Of a stretch of 64,000 bases of DNA, positions 18,949-28,345 are shown in pieces (the stretch's first letter is position 1; each line of letters opens with the position of its first letter). Both the position numbers and the translations under genes were made by a program. This stretch comes from Leucobacter coleopterorum (GTDB lineage: Bacteria > Actinomycetota > Actinomycetes > Actinomycetales > Microbacteriaceae), in assembly GCF_011382985.1 (NCBI RefSeq), contig NZ_CP049933.1:2480001-2544000 (forward strand), read 5' to 3'. Under the pieces are notes generated by a model. That model was not told the origin of the DNA, ran no database searches, and saw only the letters and a program-made list of their open reading frames with translations.

Positions 18949-20253
18949 ATGGGAGTTATGCCTTCGCTCAGCCCCGCTGAGGTCGCCGAACTACGAGCGG
19001 CCTTTCCTTATTTCAATGCACCGCCCCGCGAAGATGGGCGAACCGTCGCTTATCTTGACGCTGCGGCGACATCGCAACGACCGGGTACGGTGCTTGATGC
19101 GGAGCGCGTGTTTCTTGAGACCGCGAACTCCGCCGTACATCGGGGCACAAGTGGAGCGGTCGGTGCGGCCACGGCCGCGTTTGAAGGCGCTCGCGCGGCC
19201 ATTGCCGCTTTTGTTGGCGCTTCCACCCCCGAACAGATTGTGTGGGCAGAGAACGCGACAGATGCCCTCAACATCGTGGCTCTCGGAATCGGCGAGGCAA
19301 ATGCCGGACTCGGTGTTGCCGGCAGTGAGCGGTACCAACTTGGAATGGGAGACGAGATTCTCGTCACTGAGGCCGAGCACCACGCAAACCTCATTCCCTG
19401 GCAGCGTCTTGCGATGAAGACCGGTGCCTCACTGCGCTACATTCCAGTGCGCGAGGACGGCACCTGGACGCTCGACGATGCACGGGAGGCACTCAACTCA
19501 CGAACGCGTGTCTTCGCGTTTGCCCACGTCTCGAACGTGACCGGTTTTGTCGCGCCCGTTGCTGAACTCGCGGCCATCGCCCGTGAAGTGGGTGCCATCA
19601 CAGTGCTTGATGCGTGCCAGTCCGTACCTCATATTCCCGTCGATTTTGAAGCACTCGGTGTCGACTTCGCGGCGTTCTCCGGCCACAAAATGCTGGGACC
19701 AAACGGGATCGGCGTGCTCTATGGGCGCCCAGAGGCTCTTGAAGCGCTGCCTCCATCGCGCACCGGCGGATCCGCAATCACCCGTGTCACGATGGAGGCT
19801 GCGGAGTTTATGCCTCCTCCGCTACGCTTTGAGCCGGGAACTCAACCGGTGTCGCAGGTTGTCGGCCTCGGGGCAGCCGTAGCGTTCTCTGAGGAGGTTG
19901 GAATGCGGCGCGCGGCCGCACGCGAGCACGAGTTGGTGACGCGGCTGGTTGAGGGGATCATCGCCACCCCTGGTTTGCGTTTACTTGGGCCGGTGGATCC
20001 CGCTGAGCGCGTGGCGCTCGCTGCCGTCTCCGTTGATGGTCTGCACGCCCACGATGTCGGGCAGTTCTTGGACGAACAAGGAGTGCTCGTGAGAGTCGGA
20101 CACCACTGCGCTCAACCGCTACACCGCGCGCTCGGCATCACATCAAGCACACGAGCGAGTGTGCACCTGACCACCACCGAGGACGAGGTTGATCGTTTTC
20201 TCGACGCGCTCCGCGGCGCCCAGCGGTACTTTAGCGTGGAGGTGGCGGCATGA
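18949..20253 (+). CDS. sufS: Cysteine desulfurase SufS
   Basis: SufS is a PLP enzyme that takes sulfur from cysteine and passes it to SufU for Fe-S cluster assembly. The 434-residue protein shows the group II segments LDAAATSQRPGTVLDA, HRGTSGAVG, EAEHHANLIPW and the PLP lysine in SGHKMLGPNGIG (Lys247). The catalytic cysteine is in VGHHCAQPLH (Cys387). The start at 18949 is preferred to 18958 because AGGTG lies 5 bases upstream. The stop overlaps sufU as ATGA. The rest of the suf operon is not in the window. Confidence 0.94.
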   Translation: MGVMPSLSPAEVAELRAAFPYFNAPPREDGRTVAYLDAAATSQRPGTVLDAERVFLETANSAVHRGTSGAVGAATAAFEGARAAIAAFVGASTPEQIVWAENATDALNIVALGIGEANAGLGVAGSERYQLGMGDEILVTEAEHHANLIPWQRLAMKTGASLRYIPVREDGTWTLDDAREALNSRTRVFAFAHVSNVTGFVAPVAELAAIAREVGAITVLDACQSVPHIPVDFEALGVDFAAFSGHKMLGPNGIGVLYGRPEALEALPPSRTGGSAITRVTMEAAEFMPPPLRFEPGTQPVSQVVGLGAAVAFSEEVGMRRAAAREHELVTRLVEGIIATPGLRLLGPVDPAERVALAAVSVDGLHAHDVGQFLDEQGVLVRVGHHCAQPLHRALGITSSTRASVHLTTTEDEVDRFLDALRGAQRYFSVEVAA

Positions 20254-20720
20254 GCGCGCTCGATGGACTGTACCAAGAGGTTATTCTCGATCATTCGAAG
20301 CGCCCCATAGGCAAGGGGGCGCTTGCCGCGGGTTCCAATGAGCTGACTGCTTCGCATCACGAATTTAATCCAAGTTGTGGTGACGAGATTGATCTGTCGA
20401 TTGCCGTCGACCCGGCTTCGGGACTCGTTACCGGTCTGGCCTGGGAGGGTCAGGGCTGTTCGATCTCCATGGCATCCGCGTCGATTCTCGCGCAGCTTGT
20501 GCGAGATGAGCAGCTCACACTCTCCGACGCACAGTTGCGGATCGATGCCTTTCGCGAGATGATCCAGGCCCGTGGTGAGGTCGAGCCCGATGAAGATCTG
20601 CTCGGCGATGCCGTTGCGCTGCAGGGCGTCTCGAAGTTTGTGATGCGAGTGAAGTGCGCCATGCTCGGGTGGGTCGCTCTTGAAGCCGACCTGAAGAAAG
20701 TGGCGGCGCAACAGGGGTAA
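20250..20720 (+). CDS. sufU: SufU-type zinc sulfurtransferase/scaffold
   Basis: SufU accepts the persulfide from SufS during Fe-S cluster biogenesis. The 156-residue protein has the three zinc/sulfur cysteines of the family: Cys43 in NPSCGD, Cys70 in GQGCSIS and Cys136 in RVKCAML. The N-terminal LYQEVILDHSKRP motif is typical. An insertion relative to IscU between the second and third cysteine is also a SufU trait. It overlaps sufS by four bases (ATGA), so the pair is translationally coupled. Confidence 0.94.
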   Translation: MSALDGLYQEVILDHSKRPIGKGALAAGSNELTASHHEFNPSCGDEIDLSIAVDPASGLVTGLAWEGQGCSISMASASILAQLVRDEQLTLSDAQLRIDAFREMIQARGEVEPDEDLLGDAVALQGVSKFVMRVKCAMLGWVALEADLKKVAAQQG

Positions 20721-20827
20721 CGGTCTACTTCGCTCACAGCTAGCCATTTTTGGCTAAATTTGAGCATTTCGGTCTCGTCGCTGTGGACAACTCAGGTCGA
20801 GGACCTGTCGCGGCGCATGATCGATTC

Positions 20828-22054
20828 ATGAACGATCCAACTTCCACCGCTGCCACTGTTACTCCCCGTATCTTGAAGTGTGAGAGCACGGCAGATTTTC
20901 TTGCCGCGCTTCCACAACTTGCTGGGTTCACCGCGACTAACAGCATTTTCATTGTGTTCTTCTCTGGGAAACGCTCGGGTAGTGCAGCTCGCATTGATCT
21001 TCCCACGAGCGAAGAAGCAGACGACATCCCTTCGCTGCTGGACTTCTTGAGTTCTGTGCTGCACAAAGCGGGAGCAGCGGGTAACCCCGATGCTGCCCCC
21101 GGCATCGCGATCACTTGCGAGCAGACGTTTGTAGACGCCGGGGGCACACCGTGGCGTAAGTTTGCTCGACGGCTAGAGCGACATCTTGAGCGAGACAGCA
21201 TCCGTTTGCGTGAACTGTGCTGCCTCGCCCCAGACGGTTGGGCCAGCTATCGCGATCCCGTTGCACCTCGCGCGGGGCATTCACTCAACGCCATAGAAGA
21301 AAGCCCCATCACTTTGGAAGCGAGGGTGCGTGGTGTTTATCACCCCAGGCTTTCCGAACTCGGCACAATCCCCGAGGCTAGCCCCGCCCAGCTGGAGAAG
21401 GTCGCGGCTGCCCTCGAGGCACTCGCACCATTTCCCGCATATACGCAGGGAACCAGCACCCCGCCGCAGGTGACAGCGCACGATCCCACCACCATCGTTA
21501 CATCGTTACCCGCCTGGTTCCATGACACCGCTGAGGTGACCCGTGCCCTCAGAGATGAGACCACTCCGCTCAGCACCAAGCTCAAAGCTCGACTCATTCG
21601 CACGGCCAATACCCCTGATCGTTGGCTACTGCTCACGCTTGGTATTCTCACCCGCCCAGAGTTTCCGTGTGAACTCGCGCAAGACATGTCTCCCGAGTCG
21701 TTCACCGGCATTGCCATCGATCTCGACGCAAAAGAAACCGTGGAACCTCAGGTTGGGTGGTCAATCCGACGCATGCTGAGCAGCATTTGCCCAGATTTCA
21801 GTGATCGAGAGCGACTCTCCATCATCCGCGATCGGCTACTCACGCTCATCTCAGAAACACCCCGGCAGGATCGACCAGGCCTTCTAGCGCTGAGCGCATG
21901 GGTGTGGTGGCTCACGGGCACGCAGACGGTTTCGCGCAGGCACATCGCAGAGGCGCTCTGTATCGACCCCAAACACGAACTCACTCTGATGGTGCAACGA
22001 CTGAGCGAGTTGCCCCTCTACACGAGGTTTCTCGGGTCAGCCCATGCAGCCTAG
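20828..22054 (+). CDS. DUF4192-like protein of unknown function
   Basis: This protein of about 408 residues has no export signal or membrane span. Its opening (ILKCESTADFLAALPQLAGFTATNSIFIVFFSG) matches the start of the actinobacterial DUF4192 family as I know it: a CESTADFLAALP-like strand and helix followed by a hydrophobic strand. A TPR-like C-terminus (LLALSAWVWWLTGTQTVSRRH, ALCIDPKHELTLM) is also usual. No catalytic motif is visible. The start is uncertain: the frame is open back to 20750, and I chose the ATG at 20828 because the conserved region starts soon after. It follows sufU by about 100 bases and converges on the cysteine desulfurase gene. Confidence 0.72.
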   Translation: MNDPTSTAATVTPRILKCESTADFLAALPQLAGFTATNSIFIVFFSGKRSGSAARIDLPTSEEADDIPSLLDFLSSVLHKAGAAGNPDAAPGIAITCEQTFVDAGGTPWRKFARRLERHLERDSIRLRELCCLAPDGWASYRDPVAPRAGHSLNAIEESPITLEARVRGVYHPRLSELGTIPEASPAQLEKVAAALEALAPFPAYTQGTSTPPQVTAHDPTTIVTSLPAWFHDTAEVTRALRDETTPLSTKLKARLIRTANTPDRWLLLTLGILTRPEFPCELAQDMSPESFTGIAIDLDAKETVEPQVGWSIRRMLSSICPDFSDRERLSIIRDRLLTLISETPRQDRPGLLALSAWVWWLTGTQTVSRRHIAEALCIDPKHELTLMVQRLSELPLYTRFLGSAHAA

Positions 22055-22066
22055 GGAATGGGACCT

Positions 22067-23292
22067 TCACCGCCCAGGAGTTCTTGCCCCGCGAGCGGCA
22101 AGAACCTCCGCCCTCAAAACCTCTACGATCCTTTCGATCGCGTGGTTACTCAGAGGGCTCGGAAGCGTGAATCGGATTGCGGTCTGGGCAAGAGTCGGTT
22201 CCATGCCGAGCGCAAGCAGCACAGGCGAGGGCTCGTCCTTCCCAGCTGCACACGCAGAGCCAGAAGAAACTGCAAAACCCGCTACGTCGAGCGCAACGAG
22301 CATTGATTCTCCGCTCACACCAGGCACAACAAACGAGGCGTGGCCTGGCAACCGTTCCTCAGGATCTCCTGTCAGTCGGGCCCCAGGCACATCGGCGAGC
22401 ACTCTGGCGAGCAACTCATGCCGGCTAGCAGCGAGGGCAAGGGATCGGGTACCGACATCTTTGTTTCCAGCTCTTACGGCGGCCGCAAAGCCGACTATGC
22501 CGACAACATTCTCGGTTCCCGAGCGAGCACCACCTTCTTGCCCGCCACCGTGCAGAATCGGCTCCAGCCGAAGGTGCCTCCTCACGAGCAGGGCGCCGAC
22601 CCCTTGAGGCCCACCGAATTTGTGAGAAGCAACCGTCATGGCATCGACGGCGGGCCCCGGCCATGCGTTAGCAACCTGGCTAAAAGACATGGGCAGGGAC
22701 GCGGCTGCTTGCACGGCATCCGTGTGTACTGGAACACCGAGGCCTTGAGCGTGCTCGGCAATCTCCTGAACAGCTTGGACCGTACCGATTTCCGCATTGG
22801 CGAGACCAATGGAGAGCAGAGACGTATCTGGGCGCAGAGCCGCAGCAACATCCCCGGGTCAACTCGCCCAACTGCGTCTACCGGCAGCAACGAAAGCTCG
22901 AAGCCAAACACCCGCTCCAGGTAGCGACAGCTCTCCAGCACGGAAGGATGCTCGATTGCTGTCGTGACGATGTGCCGTCCTCTTGGATTCGCAAGCGTAA
23001 GCCCGATCACAGCAAGGTTGTTTGCCTCTGTTCCGCCCGATGTGAAGATGACCTCATCTGCTCTTGCACCAAGGGCATGTGCGATTTCAGAACGAGCGCG
23101 GTCAACGATCTGGCGAGCACGGAAACCCGACGAGTGCACGCTTGAGGCATTGACGGCGTCATCAAACGCGTCCACCATGGCCGCGCGCGCTTCAGAACGC
23201 AGTGGCGCAGTCGCCGCAGTGTCAAGGTAGCCTGACTCGACCACATCTTGCTGACCTGCGCTCCCTGCAGAGTGCGCTAGTTGTCCTCTCAT
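22067..23292 (-). CDS. NifS/IscS-type cysteine desulfurase of the NAD operon (frame broken once)
   Basis: After adding one G near 22856 this is a 408-residue class V aminotransferase. It shows YLDTAATAPLR, FTSGGTEANNLAVIG, AIEHPSV, ANAEIGTVQ, the PLP lysine in VASHKFGGPQG, and the active-site cysteine loop SSGSACAAGKDEPS. These are group I (NifS/IscS) features, unlike the SufS at 18949. It is the last gene of nrtR-nadA-nadB-nadC, 15 bases after nadC, with GGAGG before its ATG. That context suggests it supplies sulfur for the NadA 4Fe-4S cluster, as the nad-linked NifS of Bacillus does (established); for this organism it is inference. Confidence 0.88.
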
Positions 23293-23307
23293 TGCGTGTG
23301 CCTCCAG

Positions 23308-24154
23308 TCAGCCAGCATCAAGACCGAGATCGAGGGCACGCGCGCCGTGCGTCAGCTGACCAACAGAAATCACGTCAACCCCCGTCGCAGCAATTGCAGC
23401 AACCGTTTCAAGTGTCACGCCACCGCTTGCCTCGGCAATGGCGCGACCCGCGATCATGCCCACACCGACCTCAAGTTCAGAAAGAGAGAAGTTATCGAGC
23501 AATACACCGGTGACGTTTGCCGCGAGAACCGGTTCGAGTTGGTCGAGGCGGTCCACCTCAACGATGATTGCCGTCGTGTGGCCCGCCCGCTCACGAATTC
23601 CCTGCAGCGCAGCGGTAGTCGTCTCGGCATCAATGGCCCGAGCGCCACCAGGTGGTTGTCCTTGACCATGATCGCGTCCGAGAGACCGAAGCGGTGATTC
23701 GTCCCACCACCGGCACGCACCGCATGCTTTTCAAGAGCGCGCAGGCCGGGTGTCGTCTTCCGAGTGTCTGCGATATGAGCATGTGTGCCAGACACGGCCT
23801 CAACAAACTGGGCCGTCAGGGTGGCGATACCACTCATACGCTGTGAGAAGTTGAGGGCCACCCGCTCCCCCGTGAGCACACCGCGCGCGGGTCCTGCCAC
23901 CCTGGCGAGCACGTCACCCGCCGCGAACACCGCACCCTCGGCGGCGAGCGCCGTCACCCGGGTACGCGGGTCAACTTGCCGAAACGACTCCTCAACCAAA
24001 GCGCCGCCCGCGAACACCCCGGGCTCCCGAGCAACCAAACGTGTGTCGATCAGGGCGTCCTCGGGAATCGCGAGCTCCGTAGTCAGATCCCCCAGGGGGC
24101 GTCTTCTGCGAGCGCGACGCTCACGATGGATTCAATTGCGTGACGCGTCAGCAC
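23308..24154 (-). CDS. nadC: Quinolinate (nicotinate-nucleotide) phosphoribosyltransferase (two frame breaks)
   Basis: NadC joins quinolinate and PRPP to give nicotinate mononucleotide and CO2 in de novo NAD synthesis. Two restored G residues (near 24090 and 23640) join the frames into 282 residues. Segments seen: SVALAEDAPWGDLTTEL, VALNFSQRMSGIATLT, IADTRKTTPGLRALEKHAVRAGGGTNHRFGLSD split over the middle, MVKDNHL and LLDNFSLSEL. The GTG start at 24154 has GAGGAG upstream and overlaps the nadB stop (GTGCTGA). Without the repairs the N-terminal 38 residues and the C-terminal 110 residues would be lost. Confidence 0.92.
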
Positions 24155-25821
24155 GATGAAAAGCTCCTCAGCTCGGGGGCACCGGTCGGGTGCAGGGAAG
24201 GTGGTGAAACAAAGCGGAAGGCTCGGCGAGTTGCCTGCTCCGGGTCTGAACGAGGATAGTCTCGGCGCTGATGCGCGCCTCGAGACTCGGCGCGTGCGTT
24301 CGCCGCCGCGTGGATCATTGTGGCGAGTTCGGCTTCGGGGCCACCGTGTTGGGCAATCAGTCTCGCTGCCTCTGCCAAGCCGTCAGCCTCCCTCTCGATA
24401 CCGAGGCCGTTCTCAAGAGCGGTCATTATGCAAGAGTCAGGGGAGCCCAGAGGCAGATCTTGCAGCTCGTACGCTCGCGTTGGGTGACCGCAAGTGAGGT
24501 CACCACTGCGTGGAAGGTTCAGCATGGTCACCTGTGCAGAACCAACCAAGGTTCGCGCCCCATCACCGCGCAGCTCCCAGGCATCAGTCTTCGCCTGGCT
24601 CGCCGCACGACCAGCTCGGGTTCCAAACACCAGCCCTTCAAGCAGCGAGTTCGAAGCAAGACGATTGGCACCGTGTACCCCAGTTGACGCAGCCTCACCC
24701 ACCACATACAACCCAGGTACGCTGCTGCGACCGTCAAGGTCGCTCAGCACACCACCCATTGTGTAGTGCGCGGCCGGAGAAACAGGGATCGGCTCGTGTG
24801 CCCAATCGAACCCCTGCGCGGCTACGGCAGTCGATATCCCGGGGAATCGCTGAGACAACGTTTCAGGACCGCCCTCGCGCTCGATGCCCGTCGCGTCAAG
24901 CCACACAGCCGAGTCGCCGCGACGCTGCAGCACACGGTGTATCTCACGCGAGACCACGTCTCGAGGAGCAAGCTCCGCGAGCGGGTGCAGCCCCCGCATA
25001 AAACGTTTCCCCGAACCGTCAAGCAGCACAGCGCCCGCCCCACGAACCGCCTCGGAGACGAGGCTTCCGGTGCCGACAAGAACCGTTGGGTGAAACTGCA
25101 CAAACTCAAGATCGGCAACGACGGCCCCAGCGCGGGCCGCAAGCACGATCCCCTCGCCCCGCGCCCCCGCGTGGTTCGAAGTACGGGGATATAGTGCGGC
25201 ATATCCACCGGTCGCCAACACCACTGCGTCGGCAGAGATCGTCACAAGAGATCCGCTATCCTCACCCGCACCAACGGACGCGAGCACGGCCCCCGAAACC
25301 ACACCGTCATGTGCCACAAGCGATACAGCACGGCGTTCCTCAAGCAGCTCAATCTGGCCGCCCGCAACCGCGGTAAGCAGCTGCGACGTCAAGAATGTGT
25401 GCAGCATCGCGCCAGTGCGGTCACCCCCAGCGTGCACAATTCGCGAACAGCCGTGCGCCCCTTCCAACCCCAGCCGCGGCGACCCGTTCTCCTCACGGTC
25501 AGCTGCAAACCCCTCAGTCAGCAATGCGCGAACGGCGTCCACACCTTCACGAGTGAGCACCTCAATAGCCTGCCGATCCACGAGCCCCGCGCCAGCAGCA
25601 ATCGTGTCGATCACATGGTCGGCAACACTGTCGCCAGCACCGATGGCGGCGGCGATCCCACCCTGCGCCAGCGCGGTGTTACCACCGGCAAACTCGCGCG
25701 CTAAAGCCCCTGGCTCCCCCAGTATCCTGCCCGGCGTAGCGAGTGTCACCTGCACTCCAGCACGCACGGCCGCAAGCGCGCAGGAAACCCCCGCTACGCC
25801 CGACCCCAGCACCAGTATCAC
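24148..25821 (-). CDS. nadB: L-aspartate oxidase
   Basis: This FAD enzyme oxidises aspartate to iminoaspartate, the NadA substrate. The 557-residue protein opens with the FAD Rossmann motif LVLGSGVAGVSCALAA. It then shows GGNTALAQGGIAAA, EGAHGCSRIVHAGGDRTG, VVLATGGYAALYPRTSN, VQFHPTVLVG, the catalytic SEAVRGAGAVLLD region and GLYVVGEAASTGVHGANRLASNSLLEG split over its C-terminal FAD site. The frame is intact. The GTG start at 25821 overlaps the nadA stop (GTGA); a longer frame upstream only re-reads the nadA end. Confidence 0.93.
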   Translation of the reverse strand: MILVLGSGVAGVSCALAAVRAGVQVTLATPGRILGEPGALAREFAGGNTALAQGGIAAAIGAGDSVADHVIDTIAAGAGLVDRQAIEVLTREGVDAVRALLTEGFAADREENGSPRLGLEGAHGCSRIVHAGGDRTGAMLHTFLTSQLLTAVAGGQIELLEERRAVSLVAHDGVVSGAVLASVGAGEDSGSLVTISADAVVLATGGYAALYPRTSNHAGARGEGIVLAARAGAVVADLEFVQFHPTVLVGTGSLVSEAVRGAGAVLLDGSGKRFMRGLHPLAELAPRDVVSREIHRVLQRRGDSAVWLDATGIEREGGPETLSQRFPGISTAVAAQGFDWAHEPIPVSPAAHYTMGGVLSDLDGRSSVPGLYVVGEAASTGVHGANRLASNSLLEGLVFGTRAGRAASQAKTDAWELRGDGARTLVGSAQVTMLNLPRSGDLTCGHPTRAYELQDLPLGSPDSCIMTALENGLGIEREADGLAEAARLIAQHGGPEAELATMIHAAANARAESRGAHQRRDYPRSDPEQATRRAFRFVSPPSLHPTGAPELRSFSSC

Positions 25822-27133
25822 GGTCGGGCCGCGAGCATCCGCTCGAGGGCGACCCGTGAATCGTGCGAAACCCCGGCTGAAACGGAGACCCGGTTCGGTT
25901 GTTCTCCGGCGAGCAACCCCTCGAGTGTCCAGGCAAGGTAGGCGGGGTGGATCCGGTACATCGTTGAGCAGGGCAAACAACGGGATCAAGGCAAAAGACG
26001 GTGAGTTCCGGGTACTGCTGTTGCAATCGATTCACGAGGTTAATTTCGGTTCCCACAGCGATCACGTCTCCCGGAGAGGCCGCCTCTATCTGCTTGCGAA
26101 TGTACTCGGTCGACCCCGCGCCGTCCGCTGCTTCAACGACGGCAGCTGGGCATTCGGGGTGCACGATGACACGCACACCGGGGTACTCGGCACGTGCCTT
26201 TTCGATCTGCGCCACAGTAAATCGCTTGTGAACTGAACAGAACCCGTTCCACAGAATAACGCGGGCGTCGCGCAGTTGCTCCGCCGTGTTACCACCCAGG
26301 GCAAGGTGAGGGCGCCAGAGTGGCATGCGGTCTTCTGAGACACCCATCTCCTTTGCGGTGTTTCGCCCAAGATGCTGATCCGGAAAAAACACGACACGCT
26401 GCCCCCGCCCGAAAGCCCACTCGAGCACCGTGCGAGCGTTCGAGGAGGTGCATACGATGCCGCCGTTTCGTCCGCAAAATGCCTTGATCGCGGCCGACGA
26501 GTTCATGTAGGTCACCGGAATCACCGGTTGTAATCCGTCTTCCCGAGCGGGTTCGTCGAGCGCCACCAGTAGGTCGCGCCAGCAGTCCTCAACCTGGTCG
26601 ATCGTGGCCATGTCTGCCATTGAGCAACCCGCCGCGAGGTTGGGCAGGATCACCGCCTGTTCGGGGCCCGAAAGAATGTCTGCGGTCTCAGCCATAAAGT
26701 GCACCCCGCAAAACACAAACGCTTCTGCCTCGGGGTGGTCCTTCGCGGCCTGCGCGAGCATAAACGAGTCACCCACGAAGTCGGCGTGTTCAATAATTTC
26801 GTCACGTTGGTAGAAGTGGCCCAGGATCCGCACGCGATCTCCCAACGCCTCCTTTGCCGAGATAATCCACTGCCGAAGTTCGTCATCTGAAGCGCTCGTG
26901 TATTTCTCTGGCAGTGCCCCCTGCCGCGGTGCGCTTCCGGGAATCGTGTCGCCAAGTGACGCTCCAGGCCCGTAACCTGGCACGCGGTCAATCGCCCAGG
27001 GATCCCGCACCAGGCCCGAATCGCAGCTGGAGGATCCGGTCGCTCGCAGCGCAATCGGTTTTCGAGACGCAGTGTTGCGTCTCGTTTCTTCTTGCTGGGC
27101 TGCAAGGCGAATGAGTTCGTGCACGCTCGTCAT
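25818..27133 (-). CDS. nadA: Quinolinate synthase (frame broken once)
   Basis: NadA condenses iminoaspartate with dihydroxyacetone phosphate to quinolinate using a 4Fe-4S cluster. After adding one C near 25976 the protein is 438 residues, ending in the family segment DPVVCPCSTMYRIHPAYLAWTLEG, read in two frames. Other segments: ILGHFYQRDEI, FVGDSFMLAQ, VFCGVHFMAETA with a cluster cysteine, LPNLAAGCSMAD, CTSSNA and VHPECP. The third cluster cysteine lies in the repaired CPCS. The ATG overlaps the nrtR stop (ATGA). Unrepaired, the frame would run on for 48 nonsense residues across nadB. Confidence 0.93.
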
Positions 27134-28020
27134 GGCCTGCTCCTCGGGGGTGTTTGGTGTGGGGATGTTTGCTGCGGATGTTGCTGTTCTGGTGTGTTCT
27201 CTGAGGGGGCAGCTTCGGCCGCAAATCGGTACAGTCGGGCCGGTCGGTAATGGGTGCCAGTTTCGCGCTCACCCGTGTCAACGAGGTAGCCCTGCGCGAG
27301 CGCCTGTCGTCGAAAGTTTGCGGGATCAACAGCCTGCCCGCGCACTGCCTCGTGGACTTGGCGCAGTTGTGCAAGAGTAAACGTTCGCCCAAGAAAGCGG
27401 TGTGCGACCGCAGAGTATTCGGTTTTGGACCGCAGCCTCGAAAGCGCGTAGGCGACGATGTCACCGTGATCAAAGGCCAGCTCCGGCAGCCGGTCAGCAG
27501 AGAACCAGGCGACGTTCGAGTCCGGTTCATCTCGGCTCTGGTCGGAGTGCAGCGCTGTGACACCGTTGGGGTCATCCCAGCGTCCCCTTTGTGAACGGCT
27601 GTGTTCTGGCTGCGGCGTGGCGGCAGGATCAGCGGCGAGATCCCCCTCGCCGTACAGCGCCCAGTAAGCGATAGTCACCAACCTTTGCGCCTGAGCTGAT
27701 CGTTCTACACCGCCGAACGAGTAGAGCTGCTCAAGATACCCGGGCGCCCTCAGTACCGCATCATGGAGAGTGCGCAGCGCGGTGTCGGCCAGGGTTTCAT
27801 CCCAGCGCGTCGGTCCGCCTGGCAACGCCCACATGTCACGGAAAGGGGCACGAGTACGCCGAACAAGCGGAATCCACAGTGCGGTCGGATCCAGCCCCTC
27901 GGACGTGGATGAGTCGAGGGTGGCATCTTTCGGTGGGGCAAGCGCAAAGGCAACCGTTGAGACCGCAACGGCGGGCGGCAGCGTGCGACGCTCGCTCACA
28001 CTTGCACTCTCATATTGCAC
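27130..28020 (-). CDS. nrtR: NrtR-type Nudix-related transcriptional regulator of NAD genes
   Basis: This 296-residue protein has an N-terminal Nudix-like domain (about residues 15-165) and a C-terminal winged-helix region (GRTFTLAQLRQVHEAVRG, NFRRQALAQGYL). That is the NrtR architecture, in which ADP-ribose binding to the Nudix part controls DNA binding. The Nudix box is degenerate: GGPTRWDETLADTALRTLHDA lacks the REUxEE acidic pair, so it is probably non-catalytic. The GTG start at 28020 has GAGGGGG upstream; the longer frame starting at 28068 would begin inside the operator. It heads nrtR-nadA-nadB-nadC-desulfurase and overlaps nadA by 4 bases. Confidence 0.87.
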   Translation of the reverse strand: MQYESASVSERRTLPPAVAVSTVAFALAPPKDATLDSSTSEGLDPTALWIPLVRRTRAPFRDMWALPGGPTRWDETLADTALRTLHDAVLRAPGYLEQLYSFGGVERSAQAQRLVTIAYWALYGEGDLAADPAATPQPEHSRSQRGRWDDPNGVTALHSDQSRDEPDSNVAWFSADRLPELAFDHGDIVAYALSRLRSKTEYSAVAHRFLGRTFTLAQLRQVHEAVRGQAVDPANFRRQALAQGYLVDTGERETGTHYRPARLYRFAAEAAPSENTPEQQHPQQTSPHQTPPRSRP

Positions 28021-28049
28021 GGCACCCCCTCGCTCAAATGAATTTTGGC

Positions 28050-28071
28050 TTATAGTCAACCTGACCATAAG
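28050..28071 (-). promoter_or_regulatory. NrtR-type operator over the NAD-operon transcription start
   Basis: The sequence TAGTCAACCTGACCATA is an imperfect palindrome with GTCA-acc-TGAC at its core, matching the GTCnnnnnGAC pattern known for NrtR sites. It lies just downstream of a -10 hexamer and 30 bases before the nrtR GTG. Bound protein would cover the transcription start. Autoregulation of the NAD operon is inferred from this placement. Confidence 0.75.
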
Positions 28072-28073
28072 TC

Positions 28074-28101
28074 AGCATACGCCTACTTTGTGGGCTGTCA
28101 A
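28074..28101 (-). promoter_or_regulatory. Sigma-A/SigA-type promoter of nrtR-nadABC
   Basis: On the minus strand a perfect -35 TTGACA (28101-28096) is followed after a 16-base spacer by TATGCT (28079-28074). Transcription would start near 28067, inside the NrtR-type palindrome. This lies in the 325-base stretch 28021-28345; the remaining part toward 28345 holds the leader of the cold-shock gene, where I see no clear promoter. Confidence 0.72.
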
Positions 28102-28345
28102 CCTGGGATAACAAAAGAATCTCGAACAAATTGTTGCCCCCAAATGACACAAGAAGGTCACGATCCTGTTACGTCACTCCGGCATAGGGTAGGCTCAGGC
28201 TGTAAGACCAGTAATGCCGAACGTTGGGAAACCAAAGCACGTTTTATTTGTTGCCATTGCGCAGCACGCTACCAGTCTCCACGTCGGCACCGTCGCCGTG
28301 GCACACAAAGACCGCATCGCGGTCAGCAACACGAAGGAAATACAG

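Noticed and set aside
25679-25817. C-terminal extension of quinolinate synthase over nadB
   Set aside because: It arises only because the frame is lost near 25976. Restoring one C gives the normal NadA end with a GTGA overlap to nadB.
25822-25989. N-terminal extension of L-aspartate oxidase
   Set aside because: These codons re-read the end of nadA in another frame. The FAD motif begins right after the GTG at 25821.
28050-28068. Start of nrtR at 28068
   Set aside because: This start lies inside the operator and near the predicted transcription start, leaving no leader. The GTG at 28020 has a strong GAGGGGG ribosome site.
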